Shown piece after piece: positions 1-57,700 of a stretch of DNA of 64,000 nucleotides. Location of the stretch: assembly GCF_030867145.1 (NCBI RefSeq), contig NC_134433.1, forward strand, positions 8,073,216-8,137,215. Direction: 5' to 3'. Positions within the stretch are counted from its first letter, which is position 1. The number at the start of each line of letters is the position of its first letter. The notes beneath the pieces are model-generated. The model ran no database searches. It was given only the letters and a program-made list of their open reading frames with translations, and was not told where the DNA came from. Source of the stretch: Opisthocomus hoazin. Lineage: Eukaryota; Chordata; Aves; Opisthocomiformes; Opisthocomidae. The position numbers were made by a program, and so were the translations under genes.

Positions 1-109
1 GAGCTGAACCCTCTCCGAGCTGGCCGACGTGCTGCAGCACTGCGTCTCCAAATCCCGCAGGCAGCCATGGAATCCCAGCTGCTGCCACGAGGACTACGAA
101 GCCATTTTA
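1..109 (+). other. Possible partial exon of an unidentified plus-strand gene at the window edge
   Basis: Bases 8-109 in the frame of 11-13 are open and end at a good donor (GTAAGA from 110). About four fifths of codon third positions are G or C, as in real avian exons. The peptide begins TLSELADVLQHCVSKS and ends HEDYEAIL. A stop at 5-7 lies in the same frame, so either the exon begins after it or one extra C in the CCC at 9-11 shifts the frame. I do not recognise the protein. It is not GTF2I. Confidence 0.25.
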
Positions 110-3100
110 GTAAGATGAATGCTCTTGCTGGGGATTCAGTCTGTCCCTTCTAGGAGTACCCATTTCATAATCTTATGGGGGGAAAAAATTAAAAAATAAC
201 TTTAATGATGGCTTACAGAGATTCATTCCACTTAAACATCACCCTTTAGAAAACCCCACTCATGAGAAGATGTTAATCTTAGTGTGAGAGCGTGCCAGTT
301 CAGTTCATCTCCATCAATCTGCCCTTAAACCCCATGGACCTGTTAATCTCAGCCCGAGACAGCTGTTTAATACATTCATTTAACAAAAGACTTGGACACT
401 GCGCTGGCAGTGGCCTCACGACTTACAGCACTGCAGCTCCATCGCCCCGCCTGACCCTGGAGCCTCCCGCATCAGCCCTGCCCACCAGCTCTCCCGTCCT
501 GCGGCACAGGCACATCCATGGGGTGTATTTCTCCGGATTAGGTAATGCTAATCATAGGATTACCAGTTTAAGATGAATGGTGTTTGAGCCATTCACTGGT
601 AGAAAATAATCCAAGAGATGGCAAAGCACAAGCTATATGTTACACACCAGTTATACGGGAGAGGTATATATACACAACTTCTATATCTATCCATCTATCT
701 ATATACAAGTTATATGGGGGAAGGAGAGCCATGGCCGAAGGTCGAGAACTTGCAGCCACAAGAAGTAAATAAAAGTCACTGTGCTGTGAAGTGGCTGCCG
801 CCCCCAGAAAGGCTCCATTGTGCCGGAGAAAGAGCCCACACAGAAACCCATGCCTGCTTCTCACTGGGACCACAGGAGACTTTTGGTATGGAAAAGCATC
901 CTCCGGGCTGTCCTCTCCCTTGCAGCCTCCTGCGCACCGTGGGCTGTAAACCCCGCGACGGCCGGCCGGGCGCTCGGGGTCTGACCGGCAGCAAGGTGCT
1001 GAGCCCTGGCCGGAGCCCGCCGGAGCTGCTGGGGAGCTGAGCCTGGGCACCACAGGGACAGAGCCTCCTACGACACCTCCCCCTCCATTTCATTAGTGAT
1101 AAGCAACGTGCTATATGAAGCATAGTATAGTCCTACAAAGGACTACGCCTAAGGTATATGCCAGCCGTACGGCTTCGCGCTGCTGGAAGGGGCTCGTTAC
1201 TGCGGGCAGGGGTGGGCTGTAACGACTGCTGGAAAACAGCCTGAAATTTCATTGTATTTCAAATCAAATCTTGCTTTGGCATCAGCTGAACGCTTCAAAA
1301 ATAAAAATAACACCCACAGAAGGAAGCAAGACCTCGCGCTGGGCTGCGTTCTTGGTTTCCCAGCCTCGCCGTAGCGTCGGGGGAAGGAGGGTTCTGCCGG
1401 CACCCGGCCGGCCGCGCCGGCCCGTCGAGCTGCAGCCCAGAGCCCGGCATTGCTCCCAAAGGGTTTGCAAAGTGTTTCCTCGGAAATGCATTTGGGCTTC
1501 TGAATAAAAGCCCAGATGCTGTTTATGCTGTTCTCTAGCATCTCGGTGCACTGTATTTTTTAAAAATGATTTGAATCAAAGCCCTCATTCTTTAATTAAA
1601 CTTCATTTAGCTGCCATCTGCCTGGGATCAAAATGGCTTCATGTTTTGCAGCTCTTAATGAGGATTGTTATTGGATTTGTAAACACATAAACAACAACAA
1701 CAAACCCCCCCACCAAAGTCTTTGAAAAGTAATAAATGAGAAACGTTGCTCAAGTGTTAAGATCTGCATCTTCACTTGTCTAATTGTAATGGAGCGGATC
1801 TCATTCAGCAGATAATCACGTTACACACAAAAAGCGGGTATAAAAATACCCTGCAACTGCAGGATCAAGATTTGGGGAGCTGCGAGAATTACAGCTGAGG
1901 GAAAACAGTAATAAAGCGATATCTGTCACTCCTCCGAAGCGGGAAGGGTCAGCGCTCCGGGGTCACAAGCAAATACAGGCACCCAGGGCAGGACTTTACC
2001 AGCCGGGCAACGGAAAATGAAAAGTGGATGTTGTGGCCCTGAAAATCCCCAAAATTACAGTGGGAATTACTGCTGTTCACTCTTAAGAATCTATCTGTTA
2101 CCAAAACCCAGCATCCCCAAAACCCTGCTGGGGATACCGGTGGTGTCGGGCAGCCACGGAGCTTCCCGGGCGAGCAGCCGGGGCAGGGCACGAGCTGGTG
2201 AGTGGGGCCGGGGGCACACAGAGCTCCAGTCAATGGACCACGAAACTTAGGGAAGAAAACCTGAGCCTGGAGCTCTGGCTCGGCCCGTGCCGTAGCGGCA
2301 CCGCCAGCCTTCCCCTGCCCCATCGTGCTAGCTGGGCTCCGAGCCGGCGATGCCAGCCGGGGCAGAGGGAGAGGCAGAGCTTCCGTTCCCCCCCTCCATG
2401 TACAGCCTTTACGACTACATTCGGCTTTCTGAACTAAACCATTAGTCCCCAGCATAGCTCCCATGCCCTAATTTAACCGCCCTGCCTGTGTTCACCCCCG
2501 CCTTTCAGCCGCAGTAATTAGGGCCCCGTGCCCCCGACCCACGCCCTGCGAGGGGAGCAGCCTTCCCCCAGCGCCGGCGCGGTCGCAGGGTGCCGGCAGC
2601 GGCAGCAGACCCGGGGCAGCCTCAAACATCTCCGCTCATTACCAAACCGCGCCGCTGCCTTCGGCGCTGTGGCATCGGGCCTTTGTTATTTTCACAGCAA
2701 AAAAATAGAAAAGTCAAAATATAATGAGTGTGCCCTCTTAGGAGACACCCACTCGGTGGGGTTTGATCTGTGAATAAGCCCCTTTCAGACATTTTCGAAG
2801 AGAAAGTTGTATTTTTACCTCTGAATCATGCTTCTTTGTTTCCTAATTGGAGATGCCACAGGTTTGAGCATCAGGCAGACACATGAAAGACTTCAGATTT
2901 TGATGCCAACTGCTCAGATGTCAAACTGTATCTCTAATTGGGGTCACCGACACAGATCTTTGCCCTTCTTTCGGCTGCTCCCTTTGTGCCATCTCCTGCA
3001 TTTGTTTGGGCTTTTATTGCCTCATGATCATTTGCATCGAACTCCACAGCAAATGCAAGTCCAGAGCCAGGAAATAAAACTGCAGCTGCCTTGAAACATT

Positions 3101-3198
3101 TCTACCTGCCACCAAAACCCACCGGCGGCCTGAAGAGACCGGGACTGGAGCAGACCGAAATCCCACAGAACAAATAAAGCACTCGAAAAAGCTTTCAC
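110..3198. other. Noncoding sequence beyond the 3' end of GTF2IRD1, with AT-rich islands
   Basis: No convincing exon. Two AT-rich stretches, about 1540-1870 and 2780-3060, stand out from the GC-rich surroundings and contain TAATT-type homeodomain cores, as conserved noncoding elements often do. A (TATC)n-like simple repeat lies at 685-712. A pair of GGATTA sites lies at 535-562. The rest is unremarkable. Confidence 0.5.
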
Positions 3199-3388
3199 CA
3201 GAATCACAGAATCACGGAATGTTTGGGGTTGGCAGGGCCCTCTGTGGGTCACCCAGCCCAACCCCCTGCCCAAGCAGGGTCACCCACAGCAGGCTGCACA
3301 GCACCGCGTCCAGGTGGGTCTGGAATATCTCCAGAGAAGGAGACTCCACAGCCTCCCTGGGCAGCCTGGGCCAGGGCTCCATCACCCA
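3199..3388 (-). mobile_element. CR1 LINE fragment, 3' end
   Basis: About 190 bp read on the minus strand as the end of a CR1: group of two purine-rich blocks around 'ggagtctccttctctggaga', the phrase 'tgaccctgcttgggcagggg' and a terminal ATTCTGTGATTCTG run at 3199. Truncated at its 5' side near 3388, as most avian CR1 copies are. It lies about 1.3 kb past the gene's 3' end. Confidence 0.9.
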
Positions 3389-4529
3389 GCCAGGTGGAGT
3401 CTGTGTCTGCTACCGTCCACCCTCCAGCAGACCACGGCCGCTGCTCTGGGGTCCGCGATGAGGCTGCGACCCGTCCTGCAGCCTGGAGGGACGCCCAGCG
3501 ACGGCCACCCCATGGCGACACCGCGCTTGGGAAGACGCCAAAGCCACGAGCCCCAGGGCACCTCGCTTCACTGGGGGGATCGCGCTGGGCTGCATTCACC
3601 TATGGACACGCTGGGGTGTTTCTTCTCATTGGCTTCGTACGCCGCCCTCACGCCAGCACGAGCTCCCGCGCGTGGCTCTCAGGGGACACACAGCACGGGT
3701 TAAATACGTGCGGTGGTCAGCAGTCGTGGTCAGCGCCATTGGCCTCTGCTGCCAAACTCTACGAGCGGAGTGAAAATAAAATTGCAGGAATTGCAGAGGA
3801 CATCCTTCATTTTATGGGGTTGCTTCTCATGCGGGGTGAAGCGGCCCGGAGCAGAGGGGACGGCCCACGGGCTCCCTGGATGCCCTCAGCAGTGACGCTC
3901 CCAGCTCCTGGCCCAGCGGTACAGAACCTGGGGAGCATCAGCAGGATCAGGCTGTGCTTACTGCGGGAGCTTCCCCCCCGTAAGCCATCAAAACCTCTTA
4001 GAAAATCATAAATAGTGAAGAACTTCAACAGACGAAAATGTTTTCCTGGTTTGGAAGCCAGCTAAACGCACGCAGTCGAAATTGCTTCTAAGTCTGGGGT
4101 GGCCCGAGGCCGGATGGGAGAGGGCTCGGGGGGCATCTCGCTCCTCGGGGGGCCTGAAGCCCCCTTCCCGCTTAATCCAAACCCGCTTCTGCTCCAGAGC
4201 AAACGGGACTCGCGGGCGCAGGTCTCCGATGCTCCTAGGGGCCGGTTCCCTCGTCGGTCACCGCTGCAGTTTGGTACCGCTCCTCCCGCAGCTCTGCAAG
4301 TGTATTTTTACACCTCTGATCTCAATTGAAGAGGTCAGTGGCAAACGAAGCATTAAAAGGTGTCAACCCTCTTGGTTTCGAGCACTGGCGACACTAAGGA
4401 TTTTACTGAGCAGCCAGAGCACGACAAGGTCTGAGCGGGAGTGCCCTCCTGCACTCACTCGTACCTATAAATGCTATTTATCAATAATATACGTAATAAA
4501 ATAAGTACTTTTAAGAGCAAGGCAACACT
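3389..4529. other. Noncoding sequence between the CR1 fragment and the 3' UTR
   Basis: GC-rich in 3400-3740 and 4090-4290, AT-rich from 4440. I see no exon with matching splice sites. A long plus-strand reading frame that starts inside the CR1 and runs to about 4010 has no recognisable protein features. Confidence 0.5.
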
Positions 4530-4687
4530 TTTTATTTTTATTTAAAAAGGCCTTGATGGCAGGAATATAGTGTAAAAATCATTGGAAAAACTAAAAGGCA
4601 TTGATACATATTGGAATATACACTTTTTACATAAATTACATTTATTTATTTATTCTTTCATTTGAGGTTCTTATTCGGTATTGAGGT
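4530..4687 (-). terminator. GTF2IRD1: GTF2IRD1 3' UTR with poly(A) signals
   Basis: AT-rich sequence after the stop. On the minus strand there are three overlapping AATAAA hexamers at 4654-4641, only about 35 nt after the stop, and two more at 4542-4531. The second group gives a 3' UTR of about 150-180 nt and is the likelier end. A longer UTR reaching further left is possible; cleavage sites cannot be fixed from sequence alone. Confidence 0.5.
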
Positions 4688-49624
<44,937 letters not shown>

Positions 49625-52600
49625 ATTCACCTGGAAGCAGAAAAAAAAAAAGAGGTATGTATCACTGTTGCTAACGGAGAGCTGGCGCTGAGCGCGGCCA
49701 GGGCAGCCCCAGCACCGGCATGTGCCATGGGCTACGGCCCAATCACACAGGGGAAACTGAGGCACGGACAGAGGTCGGGGCCAGCCTCAGCCCCATGTTC
49801 CCCACGTCTCCTCTGCTGAAGGCAGATAATTGTGGACGCTGCCGAGCTGTAACCAAAGCCTGGAGCTGATTCTGTGTGTCCCAGCAGTGGTCAGGTCACC
49901 TCCGCCCTCGGGACTCACCCCCGGGGAGATGCCACCTCCACATTCCCATGCCTGAGCTCTGCGGGCAGCAGAGAGCAGGAGGTGACGCACATGTCCCCAC
50001 GAGGACACCGTGCTGGGTGTCCCTGTGCCTCCCTCCCCATACACTGCGCAAGAGGAGGGCCTGGCACCCAAAGGCATCCCCGAAATGGGCCAAAGCCACA
50101 GGGTGCTCTGCCTTCACCCTGAGGGAGAGAGGCAGCTGATGGCGAGGGGCTCCGTCACCAAATCCCCCCACCCCGCAGCTCCTGGAGACCACGCTGGTGG
50201 GAGCAGGACCAGGCGGTGTGCAGGGACCCCACACCCAAGGAGGGGCTCAGCCCCGGGAGCTGCATCCCTCACTGCAAAATGGGGAAAAAAGGGGGAGAAA
50301 TGCTGGGGCCCGGCCAAATGTGCAGCAACTGCGCCAGGTCTCTGCGTCCTGGTGCACGTCTCACCACGACCCACGGCGATGCCAACGCTGCAGGGGAAAG
50401 TGAGGCAGGGGCTCGCCCTGCATAAATCACCCCACTCCCACGCCGGGGCACCCACACCTGATACGGCATCACCCCCCAGCACGGCCCCTCCCAGCTATTG
50501 CCCCTCCGTCCGCAGGGCAGCGTCGCGCCGCCCGGCTTTAATCCTGCAAGGAAAGGGTGGCAAATTAGCCAGCGACGCTTGGGAGCCACTCGAACCGGAT
50601 CGTAAATCACGCGCTCGATGCCGCAAGCGGCTAAAAGAGACCGGAGAATCTCTGACGAGGCGAGACGGGCAGGAGCCGGGGAATATGAATGAAGCTGCCA
50701 GCGCGTAACTCGATTTGCAGCTCAGCTGATAACTGCGGCTGCTCGGCCCTGCCAGAAACAGGGGTTAAAAGTCAACAGCAACACCCCAAATTCACTTTCC
50801 CACCTCGGTTCACACCCATATACAAGCAGAAGGAATTTGCTTGCAAAGCAGGGCCATGCTGCCTCATGCACGTGGGGAAATGGCGGATTTTGGCCCAAAA
50901 TAACAAGTCCCCCCACGCCAGCATCTCTGCGGGCGCCTGAGCACGCACAGGGCAGGGGGCTGACGAACGCGCCCTTGGCCCTGCACAGCCTCACCGTGCC
51001 GGCACTTCTGCTGTGCCACGCCAACAGCCACCCAGCAAAATCCTCCAGCACCCAGCTGGCACTTCTTAACGAAGCTGACAGACAATTCTTCCTCCTCAGG
51101 ACGATCTTGGGGGGAATAAAACCCCAAAACCGAGTGCCAGCTTGGAAAATCCAGCAGGAAACCAAACACAGGGTCCTGCAGCCTGGGGCAGCACCCTTCG
51201 GCGCAGCCCCCTCACGTCCCCACGCTGGGGACAGGGCACTGCCAGGCACCCCCTGCCGTACCAACACGCAGGGCTGCTGCAAGGCCAAGAACTGGTCCAC
51301 GTTGCTCCAGCCCGCAGTCTGTGCAGACATGGACGGACGGATGGACAGAGGAGGGACCACCACACGCGCCAGCGCCCCGGCAGCTCCCTGCGCACAGCCC
51401 TGCGGGCGCCGGGAACTCACGATTCCTTCTTTTCACCGAGGCTGTGCTCAGAAGAGGTGCCTTGCTGCAGCTGGCAGGGAGCAGCAAGGCGATGGCGGTG
51501 CCGATGCCGACCCTGAGCCGCTCTCCAGCCGCAGGACACCGGGCTGGGGACCAGCCATCGCCCGGGGGCTGCCGCCAGGAAGGACTCGGTCCAGGGAGCA
51601 TCGCTCCCTTCTTAACTGCCACACAAGCACTCACTTAGAAAAAAGCCTTATTCTGATGTCCGTATGGATTTCTGAGTGCCCTAATTCTTATGAAATATGA
51701 CTACCGCGACGTGGCTGCTCTTGTTGCCTTCCAGCAGCGTCGTGGAGAGCCGGTCCCTGCCTCGGCGGGGCTGGTCGCAGCCCCTTGCAGAGCTCAAGCT
51801 GCACCAACCTGCTCGGCCGTGGCCTCGCACGGGCAGTGCTGCTTACGGGGAAGAGATGCTCCTTCCTCGGCTGCAGCAAGCAAAGCCACGAGCTGGATCC
51901 GGCCCCAGATGGGGAAAGGGCAGGAGACCAGGACAAAAATAATCCCTTTCACCTGGCTGATCATTTAATCAGGAGAAGGGAGAATCACTCAACAAGAAAA
52001 AAAAAACCATAATAAAAATATGACCCCAGTGATACAACAGGACTTTAAGGGCTGGGGGGGACAATATTCCTGTAAAGCTTTTAATCATTTATGGTCACGA
52101 AAAGCAGTGACAGCGGATTTAGAAAAAGGAGGAATAAAAGGGAGGGAAAAAACTTCACGGCAAGTGCTAGGCTTATTCAAATCAAATTAAGACATACGGC
52201 TTGAAATTGTTTGTCTAACCAAAGAGAAGGTAATCTCCAGGGAAACTGGGGTAAACCACTCTTAGAGCAGCTAGGGCCGGTGGCAGGGAGCAGGGTAGGC
52301 AGGATGGGTGCAGAGCATCCTAACCCCCTTCCTGGGGCACCACGCACCCATCCTGCTGAAATCCCATCCCAGGGCACCCACCAAGGGGTTCACTTCCCCC
52401 TCCCGGCCCGCAGCGGGGGCTCAGCTCCAGCCCCAGCCCCATCCCACCTCCGTGCCCCGAGTCCCATCCCCGGGGGCACAGGGTGACTCAGGGACGGTCA
52501 CACCGCTGTCACGGGGCCACAGCAAATGTCTGCAGATTGGTTTTAATTTTTTAATATTAAACTCCCCCCAAAATTTTATTTTATTCTTTAATTTTATTAT

Positions 52601-52911
52601 TATTTAATTATTTCTCCCCCCTCAATGAGTCTTGGGATGCGACGAGGAGAGTGGGGACAGGGGTGCCATGCCACAGCCGGAGCAGGACACAGGCAGGCAG
52701 CCCGCACAAGCCATCGCCTGCTCGGCTCTTACGACACCTCCTTCCTCACCTCCCTTTACAATCCCAGGAAAGATTATAAATTTGGCCCGGGGGAGTTTCG
52801 CTCGTGAATCACCTGGGCTGCAGCAAAGGAAAAACCAGGCGTGCGGGGAGGCTCCCGAGCCCCTGCAGAAATGGCAGCGTCCCCCCAGCCCCGCGCCCGC
52901 AGCAGCAGCAC

Positions 52912-53237
52912 CCATCCCCTCTCCGTGCCCCCGACCGCTGCCGCGGGGCAGCATCGCCCCTCTCCATCCATCCCCTCTCCGTGCCCCCGACCTCTGCCGC
53001 GGGGCAGCATCGCCCCTCTCCATCCATCCCCTCTCCGTGCCCCCGACCTCTGCCGCGGGGCAGCATCGCCCCTCTCCATCCATCCCCTCTCCGTCCCCCC
53101 GACCGCTGCCGCGGGGCAGCATCGCCCCTCTCCATCCATCCCCTCTCCGTCCCCCCGACCGCTGCCGCGGGGCAGCATCGCCCCTCTCCATCCATCCCCT
53201 CTCCGTCCCCCCGACCGCTGCCGCGGGGCAGCATCGC
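52912..53237. repeat. 56-bp GC-rich minisatellite, 5.8 copies
   Basis: Copies start at 52912, 52968, 53024, 53080, 53136 and 53192. Each has CCATCCCCTCTCCGT, a CCCCCGACC block, GCCGCGGGGCAGCATCGC and CCCTCTC. Copies 1-3 read CCGTGCCCC and copies 4-6 CCGTCCCCC; copies 2 and 3 have CCTCTG where the others have CCGCTG. The period is not divisible by three, yet all frames on both strands stay open. Confidence 0.97.
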
Positions 53238-54756
53238 TCCCCAAAATAAACACCCTCCAGCCTGGCGCGCTGCCTCACCATTGCCGAAGTCTTCGGAGCA
53301 AACAAAGCAGTAAAAAAACAAACCAAAAACCAAAAAACCAAGCCAACGACAGCCCCCCGAGGAAATTTCCAAGCAGCAATCTGTGTTATTATAGCCCTTA
53401 AATTATAAACAGGTTGGATTAGCAGAAACCGAGTGGAGTTTCTGCGCGCCGGCAGCTCGCACGGCGCAGCCCTGGCGTTGCCTGCCGGGCTGGGGCTCGG
53501 TTCCTGGCAAAGCCGGGTGCCGTAAGCTCCCGGTGTTGACTTGTCCCCCCTCCTTCTTGCTCACCTTTTCAAGCCCTACAGCAATTTCCAGCCCCGCGCC
53601 ACAACCAGAAGCCACAGAATCTCATTTATTAAGCCGAGCTGGTGCTCCCACGCTGCCGCGGCAGAGCTGGCAGCCGGAGCTCCACGGCATCCTCCCCACC
53701 GCGTTCACGTTGCTGCGTACGAAAGCCTCACTTAGCACAAACCCCCAGCTCCAGTTGCCTACAGGGAACCACGCGCTCGCCCAGGACTCACAAAGTGGGA
53801 CTGGACTTGTTGCCAGCTCTCCCTGTGCCCACCGCTCCTTTGGGCCACCCTTGCCATCAGAAAAAAGAGGCAATAAATCTTTTTTTGGGAATTACCCAAG
53901 GCCAAACCCAGCGCAGAGACACCATGAGATGGGAACAGCCAAATGCCCAGGGGGGACCGAGGACAGCCTGCATCTGCTTCTTCGTATATTGCTTTCTACC
54001 AATACAGGTTTTCAACTGAATTGAGTAATTTATTTATTTTTTTCCTGCAGCTCTACTGTGTCTTAAAAATGTCACCCCGGTGATTTTCACCGCACGAAGC
54101 ATCTCCTTTAACGAGGACACCAGACCACCCAAAGCCATCGCAGAGCAAAGCATCTGACGCCCGGTGCCCCGACCCAAACCCATGAGCGCCGAGAGGGTGC
54201 AACGGCCGCGTCATCCAGCTCAGCCCTTAAACCACCAACCCCACCCAAGGGTGACAAGCCAGGGGACACCGGCTCCGCCGCAGCACCAAGGCAACGCCAC
54301 CGGCACGGAGCGTGTCGGGGTCTGACGGCAGCAAGGGAGGAGTGAAAAGCAGGGGAGCAGCACGGACAGCCCCAAGCAGACGCTACCAGCGTTCCTCCCC
54401 TCGCCCTACGGACACGGCAGCGTCACCACGGAAATCCCCCCCGCGCCGGCCGGGATGTTTATAAAGCCTCCGACCGCGTGGGCTGGCTCCCACTTCAGGG
54501 AGCCAAACAGGAATTCCAACTAATGAGAGCTTTGGCCATTCAGCACGTTGGGGGCAAAAAAAGAAGCAGGGAAAAAAAAAAAAGCAGCAAAAAAAGGCCC
54601 ATCGCACCAGTCCTGCCTGCAGCTCCACACAAGCGTGGCTGGAAATTATCCACTTCTTCGTTTTTCCAGGAAAATTCTGCCCGTTGTGCTGCTTCAGCGA
54701 TGCCGGTGAGACCACGGGAAGCCCAAGTGAGCCAACTCCAATTCCAGCAAAATATT

Positions 54757-54777
54757 AAAAAAAAAAAAAAAAAAAAA
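54757..54777. repeat. 21-base poly(A) run
   Basis: Uninterrupted A21 on the plus strand, followed by TCTATTGAATATAGATATTG. No recognisable retroposed gene lies 5' of it, so it is listed only as a simple repeat. Confidence 0.9.
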
Positions 54778-57700
54778 TCTATTGAATATAGATATTGAAA
54801 TATTCTATGAAAGGGAGAGAGAGAGATCAGAGGTGGGTCTCCAGATCAGCCATTTCCCCCCCAAGGAGAGGAATGGCAGCCTGGGGGTGCATGAGAGCAG
54901 GGGAAGGCACTGCTGGGTGAGGGGCAAACAGGCTACGAGGCACCAAAAGGACTTCTGCAGGTGGCATTTGAGCTTCTCGGCCATGCAAAATGCTCGATGA
55001 GCCATGGGACACCAGGCGCCATGTCCAGCCACCTCCGCCAAGGAGCAGGACGGGCACCCGCAGCCCATCCAGCGGAGGGGGATGCGACATCGCGCCCAGC
55101 ACGTGGATGGAACGACCCACACGTAACGATGAGACGACAGTGATTTTATTTCTAATTGCTTTTTACTCCGGGAGAGCATATTTAAAGGGGATTTTTAAAA
55201 ATTTCACCGGCCCTGGAGGACATTTAAGCAATTAGCCCTGGCTATCATTAAACACACTTTAGAATCCATCAGGAGCCATCCAGATGGAAGCCAGAGGGAC
55301 AAACCATGTCCTTTGCTAGCGCCGGGACAGTGTCTCCCCTCCAAGTGAGGGGACTGTCCCCCGTGTCCCTGCCGGGGACATCGCTTTGGAGCAGGACCCA
55401 TGCTAAGGGTTATCTCAGCAGGAAGGAAGGAGCACAACTCGGAAGGTATTTCTCTGCTCCCCTCCATCTCAGCGACTTCTGAGGTCCCTTTTTCGGCAGG
55501 CACCTGTTAGCAGCGAGGTGCCCGGCGAGCTGCAGTCGCTTGAGCAAAAAAGCCCTGGAAACCACACAAACCACAGCGGGGCGAAAGCCAGGGGTAGGGA
55601 CCAGGCTTGAATTTTGACTTGCGGTTTCTTTCTAATCGCTTAAGCAAGCACCGGTACCAGCATCGGCGGATGCGACCGAAGCCATCTCGGGCACGGGAGC
55701 ACCGCAGCACAGCCCGGCGCTCGCCGGATAACCGGCTCTGGGGTTTTTTGCCGCAGCGGTGGAGGTTTCTGCTCGGCGCAGGCGACTCACTCATGGCACA
55801 ATGGCTTTACCCACCCATCGTGCTGCCTGGCTAAACCCTCATCCCTCACGCCTAAGTCAGCGCTGGCCTCCGGCTCCCACCGTCGCATCCCCTCCATCCT
55901 GAGCCGGCGCGGGGCAAAGCCACGCAACTCGTGCCGGGACGGTTTATCGCTTCACTGACGATGCTTCGTTAGCCGGCGAGCTGCAGGGACAGCACTGATG
56001 CCAGCGCTACGGCAGATAACTGCGGGCCAGGGCGCTCGCAAAATGCCCGGAAATACCCTCAAATGTCCAAACACCCCAAAAAGCCCCTAAATCCCTGCCC
56101 ACGTGCGTGTGCCGCTGCAGCGCAGCCCTCCCAGGGCGGGTGGGGGGCTCTGGGCTTTGGGTTTTGGGGTCCTCCAGGTGCCGCCCTGCTGACGCACCCG
56201 CTGCCAACAAGCACCCACCGAGGCCACATCTGCACTGCCAGCCCTGTCACCCGGTCCAACTGCTGCCCCATAACCACTCCACGTCTCTCCCCGCACCCAC
56301 AAATTCCCTTTGTTTGCTACTTTTCAAGCCGATATCTTTTCACAAGAGTCTGAAAGCAGCAGAGCTGGGGGCAAGCAGCCTCCGGCACAGCCAGGGATAC
56401 CCGACCGCTTGTGCCCGCATCCCCGCCGTGCTGGCAGCCCTTGTCTGCCAGCTCCCCCAAACCCTATATTTTCCCCCCTCCTTCCAGCTGGGTAGTACCG
56501 GGCAGAAGCAGCTCCCGCCACCGGACACCTCCTCCCCTGTTTTATTTTACTGACAAAACCCAGGGCACCTGCTGGAAAAGCTGCTCACGTACACGCCGGC
56601 ACCACCACATCCACCCGCATCGCCGCCTCGGCTCCGCTTCCCCAGATAATCCAGTGCCTGTCGTGGTTTAGTCCCGCTTATAAAAGCGGCAAAGAGCAAA
56701 ACCAGGGGCTCCAGCGGGGGGGACGTGTCCGCCGCAGGAATTTAGCTTTCTCCCCCCAGCCAGGGCGTTGCATTCTGCTGCCGCCTTGATTTCCTTAAGC
56801 CTGGCCTCGGCGCGCACCCAGATATAATACAGTAAAATTACAGTAGGCTTCTGTCTAGTGCAAAGAGAGATGGATCAGAACCAAGTGCCCTTCAGAAGCT
56901 GCATCTCGTCTCCCCCGGGATAAACACTTCCATGTCACGGCGGCTGCCGGGGGGATCGCGCTGCCTGCGGAGCTCCAGCAGCGCGGCTTCCAGCTCCAGA
57001 CAAGTTTCCACGCCGCAGTCTCGCGGCAGGCAGGCGCGGAAGCTCTGACTTCAGGTGACTGCCTCTTCATTTATTAAAGAAAAGAGGAAAAAAAGGGGGT
57101 AAAAAAAAATAAGCGTTAACCAGAGCGTTCCCACCCTTGCAGGGGAGGGATGCTGCGAGCACCGTGCAGGGACGGCGGCCGTGGCTGAGCCGGATCCTGC
57201 GCTGGCAGCTCCGTGTGGTGCCTGGGGGTGGTGGAGCTGGGGATGAGCTCCACGGTGCCCGACGGGTGAGCAGAGGCACCCAGCCATGGGGACCCGGGTG
57301 CTCGCACGGCTCCCGGCGTTGAGCCTCCCTGCCTAGGGGATGCCCAGCCCCGAAAGCCGGGGTGCTCAGCACCCCTTCCTGCGCCGCCCGGGCCAAACCC
57401 TGCCCTCTGCAGATCCCAGAACAAGAGGCGGGCAGCGAGGGCACCGACCCGGCGTCCCACGTGCCAGGGCTCGGGTTGCGCTTCCCAGAAGCGGGCGACC
57501 GGGCGAAGCCAAAATTAGCAGGCAACTAATTCTGCCCCTCGGTACACCCCCTGCCCCTGCCCCGCGGTGACGGCGGGTTATCGCAAGAGGATGCTGCCAA
57601 TCCCTTGTCTAGAGAAAGAACGTAGCCAAAACGAGCCCGAAAGCCGCAGGACGACCCGCAGGGCAGGGCTTGGGGTGGCACCGACCTCGGTCCCCAGCCC

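Noticed and set aside
3223..4011. 262-codon plus-strand reading frame beginning in a CR1
   Set aside because: Its first third is antisense CR1 tail; the rest has no protein features.
50837..51700. 287-codon plus-strand reading frame
   Set aside because: GC-rich intron sequence, low-complexity composition (Ala, Pro, Arg, Gln), no recognisable domain and no Kozak or splice support.
52622..53341. Reading frames of 160-240 codons on both strands over the minisatellite
   Set aside because: They are a product of a stop-free 56-bp repeat read in rotating frames; both strands are open at once.
54757..54777. Poly(A) run as the tail of a processed pseudogene
   Set aside because: No gene-like sequence lies upstream of the run and no target-site duplication could be found by eye.
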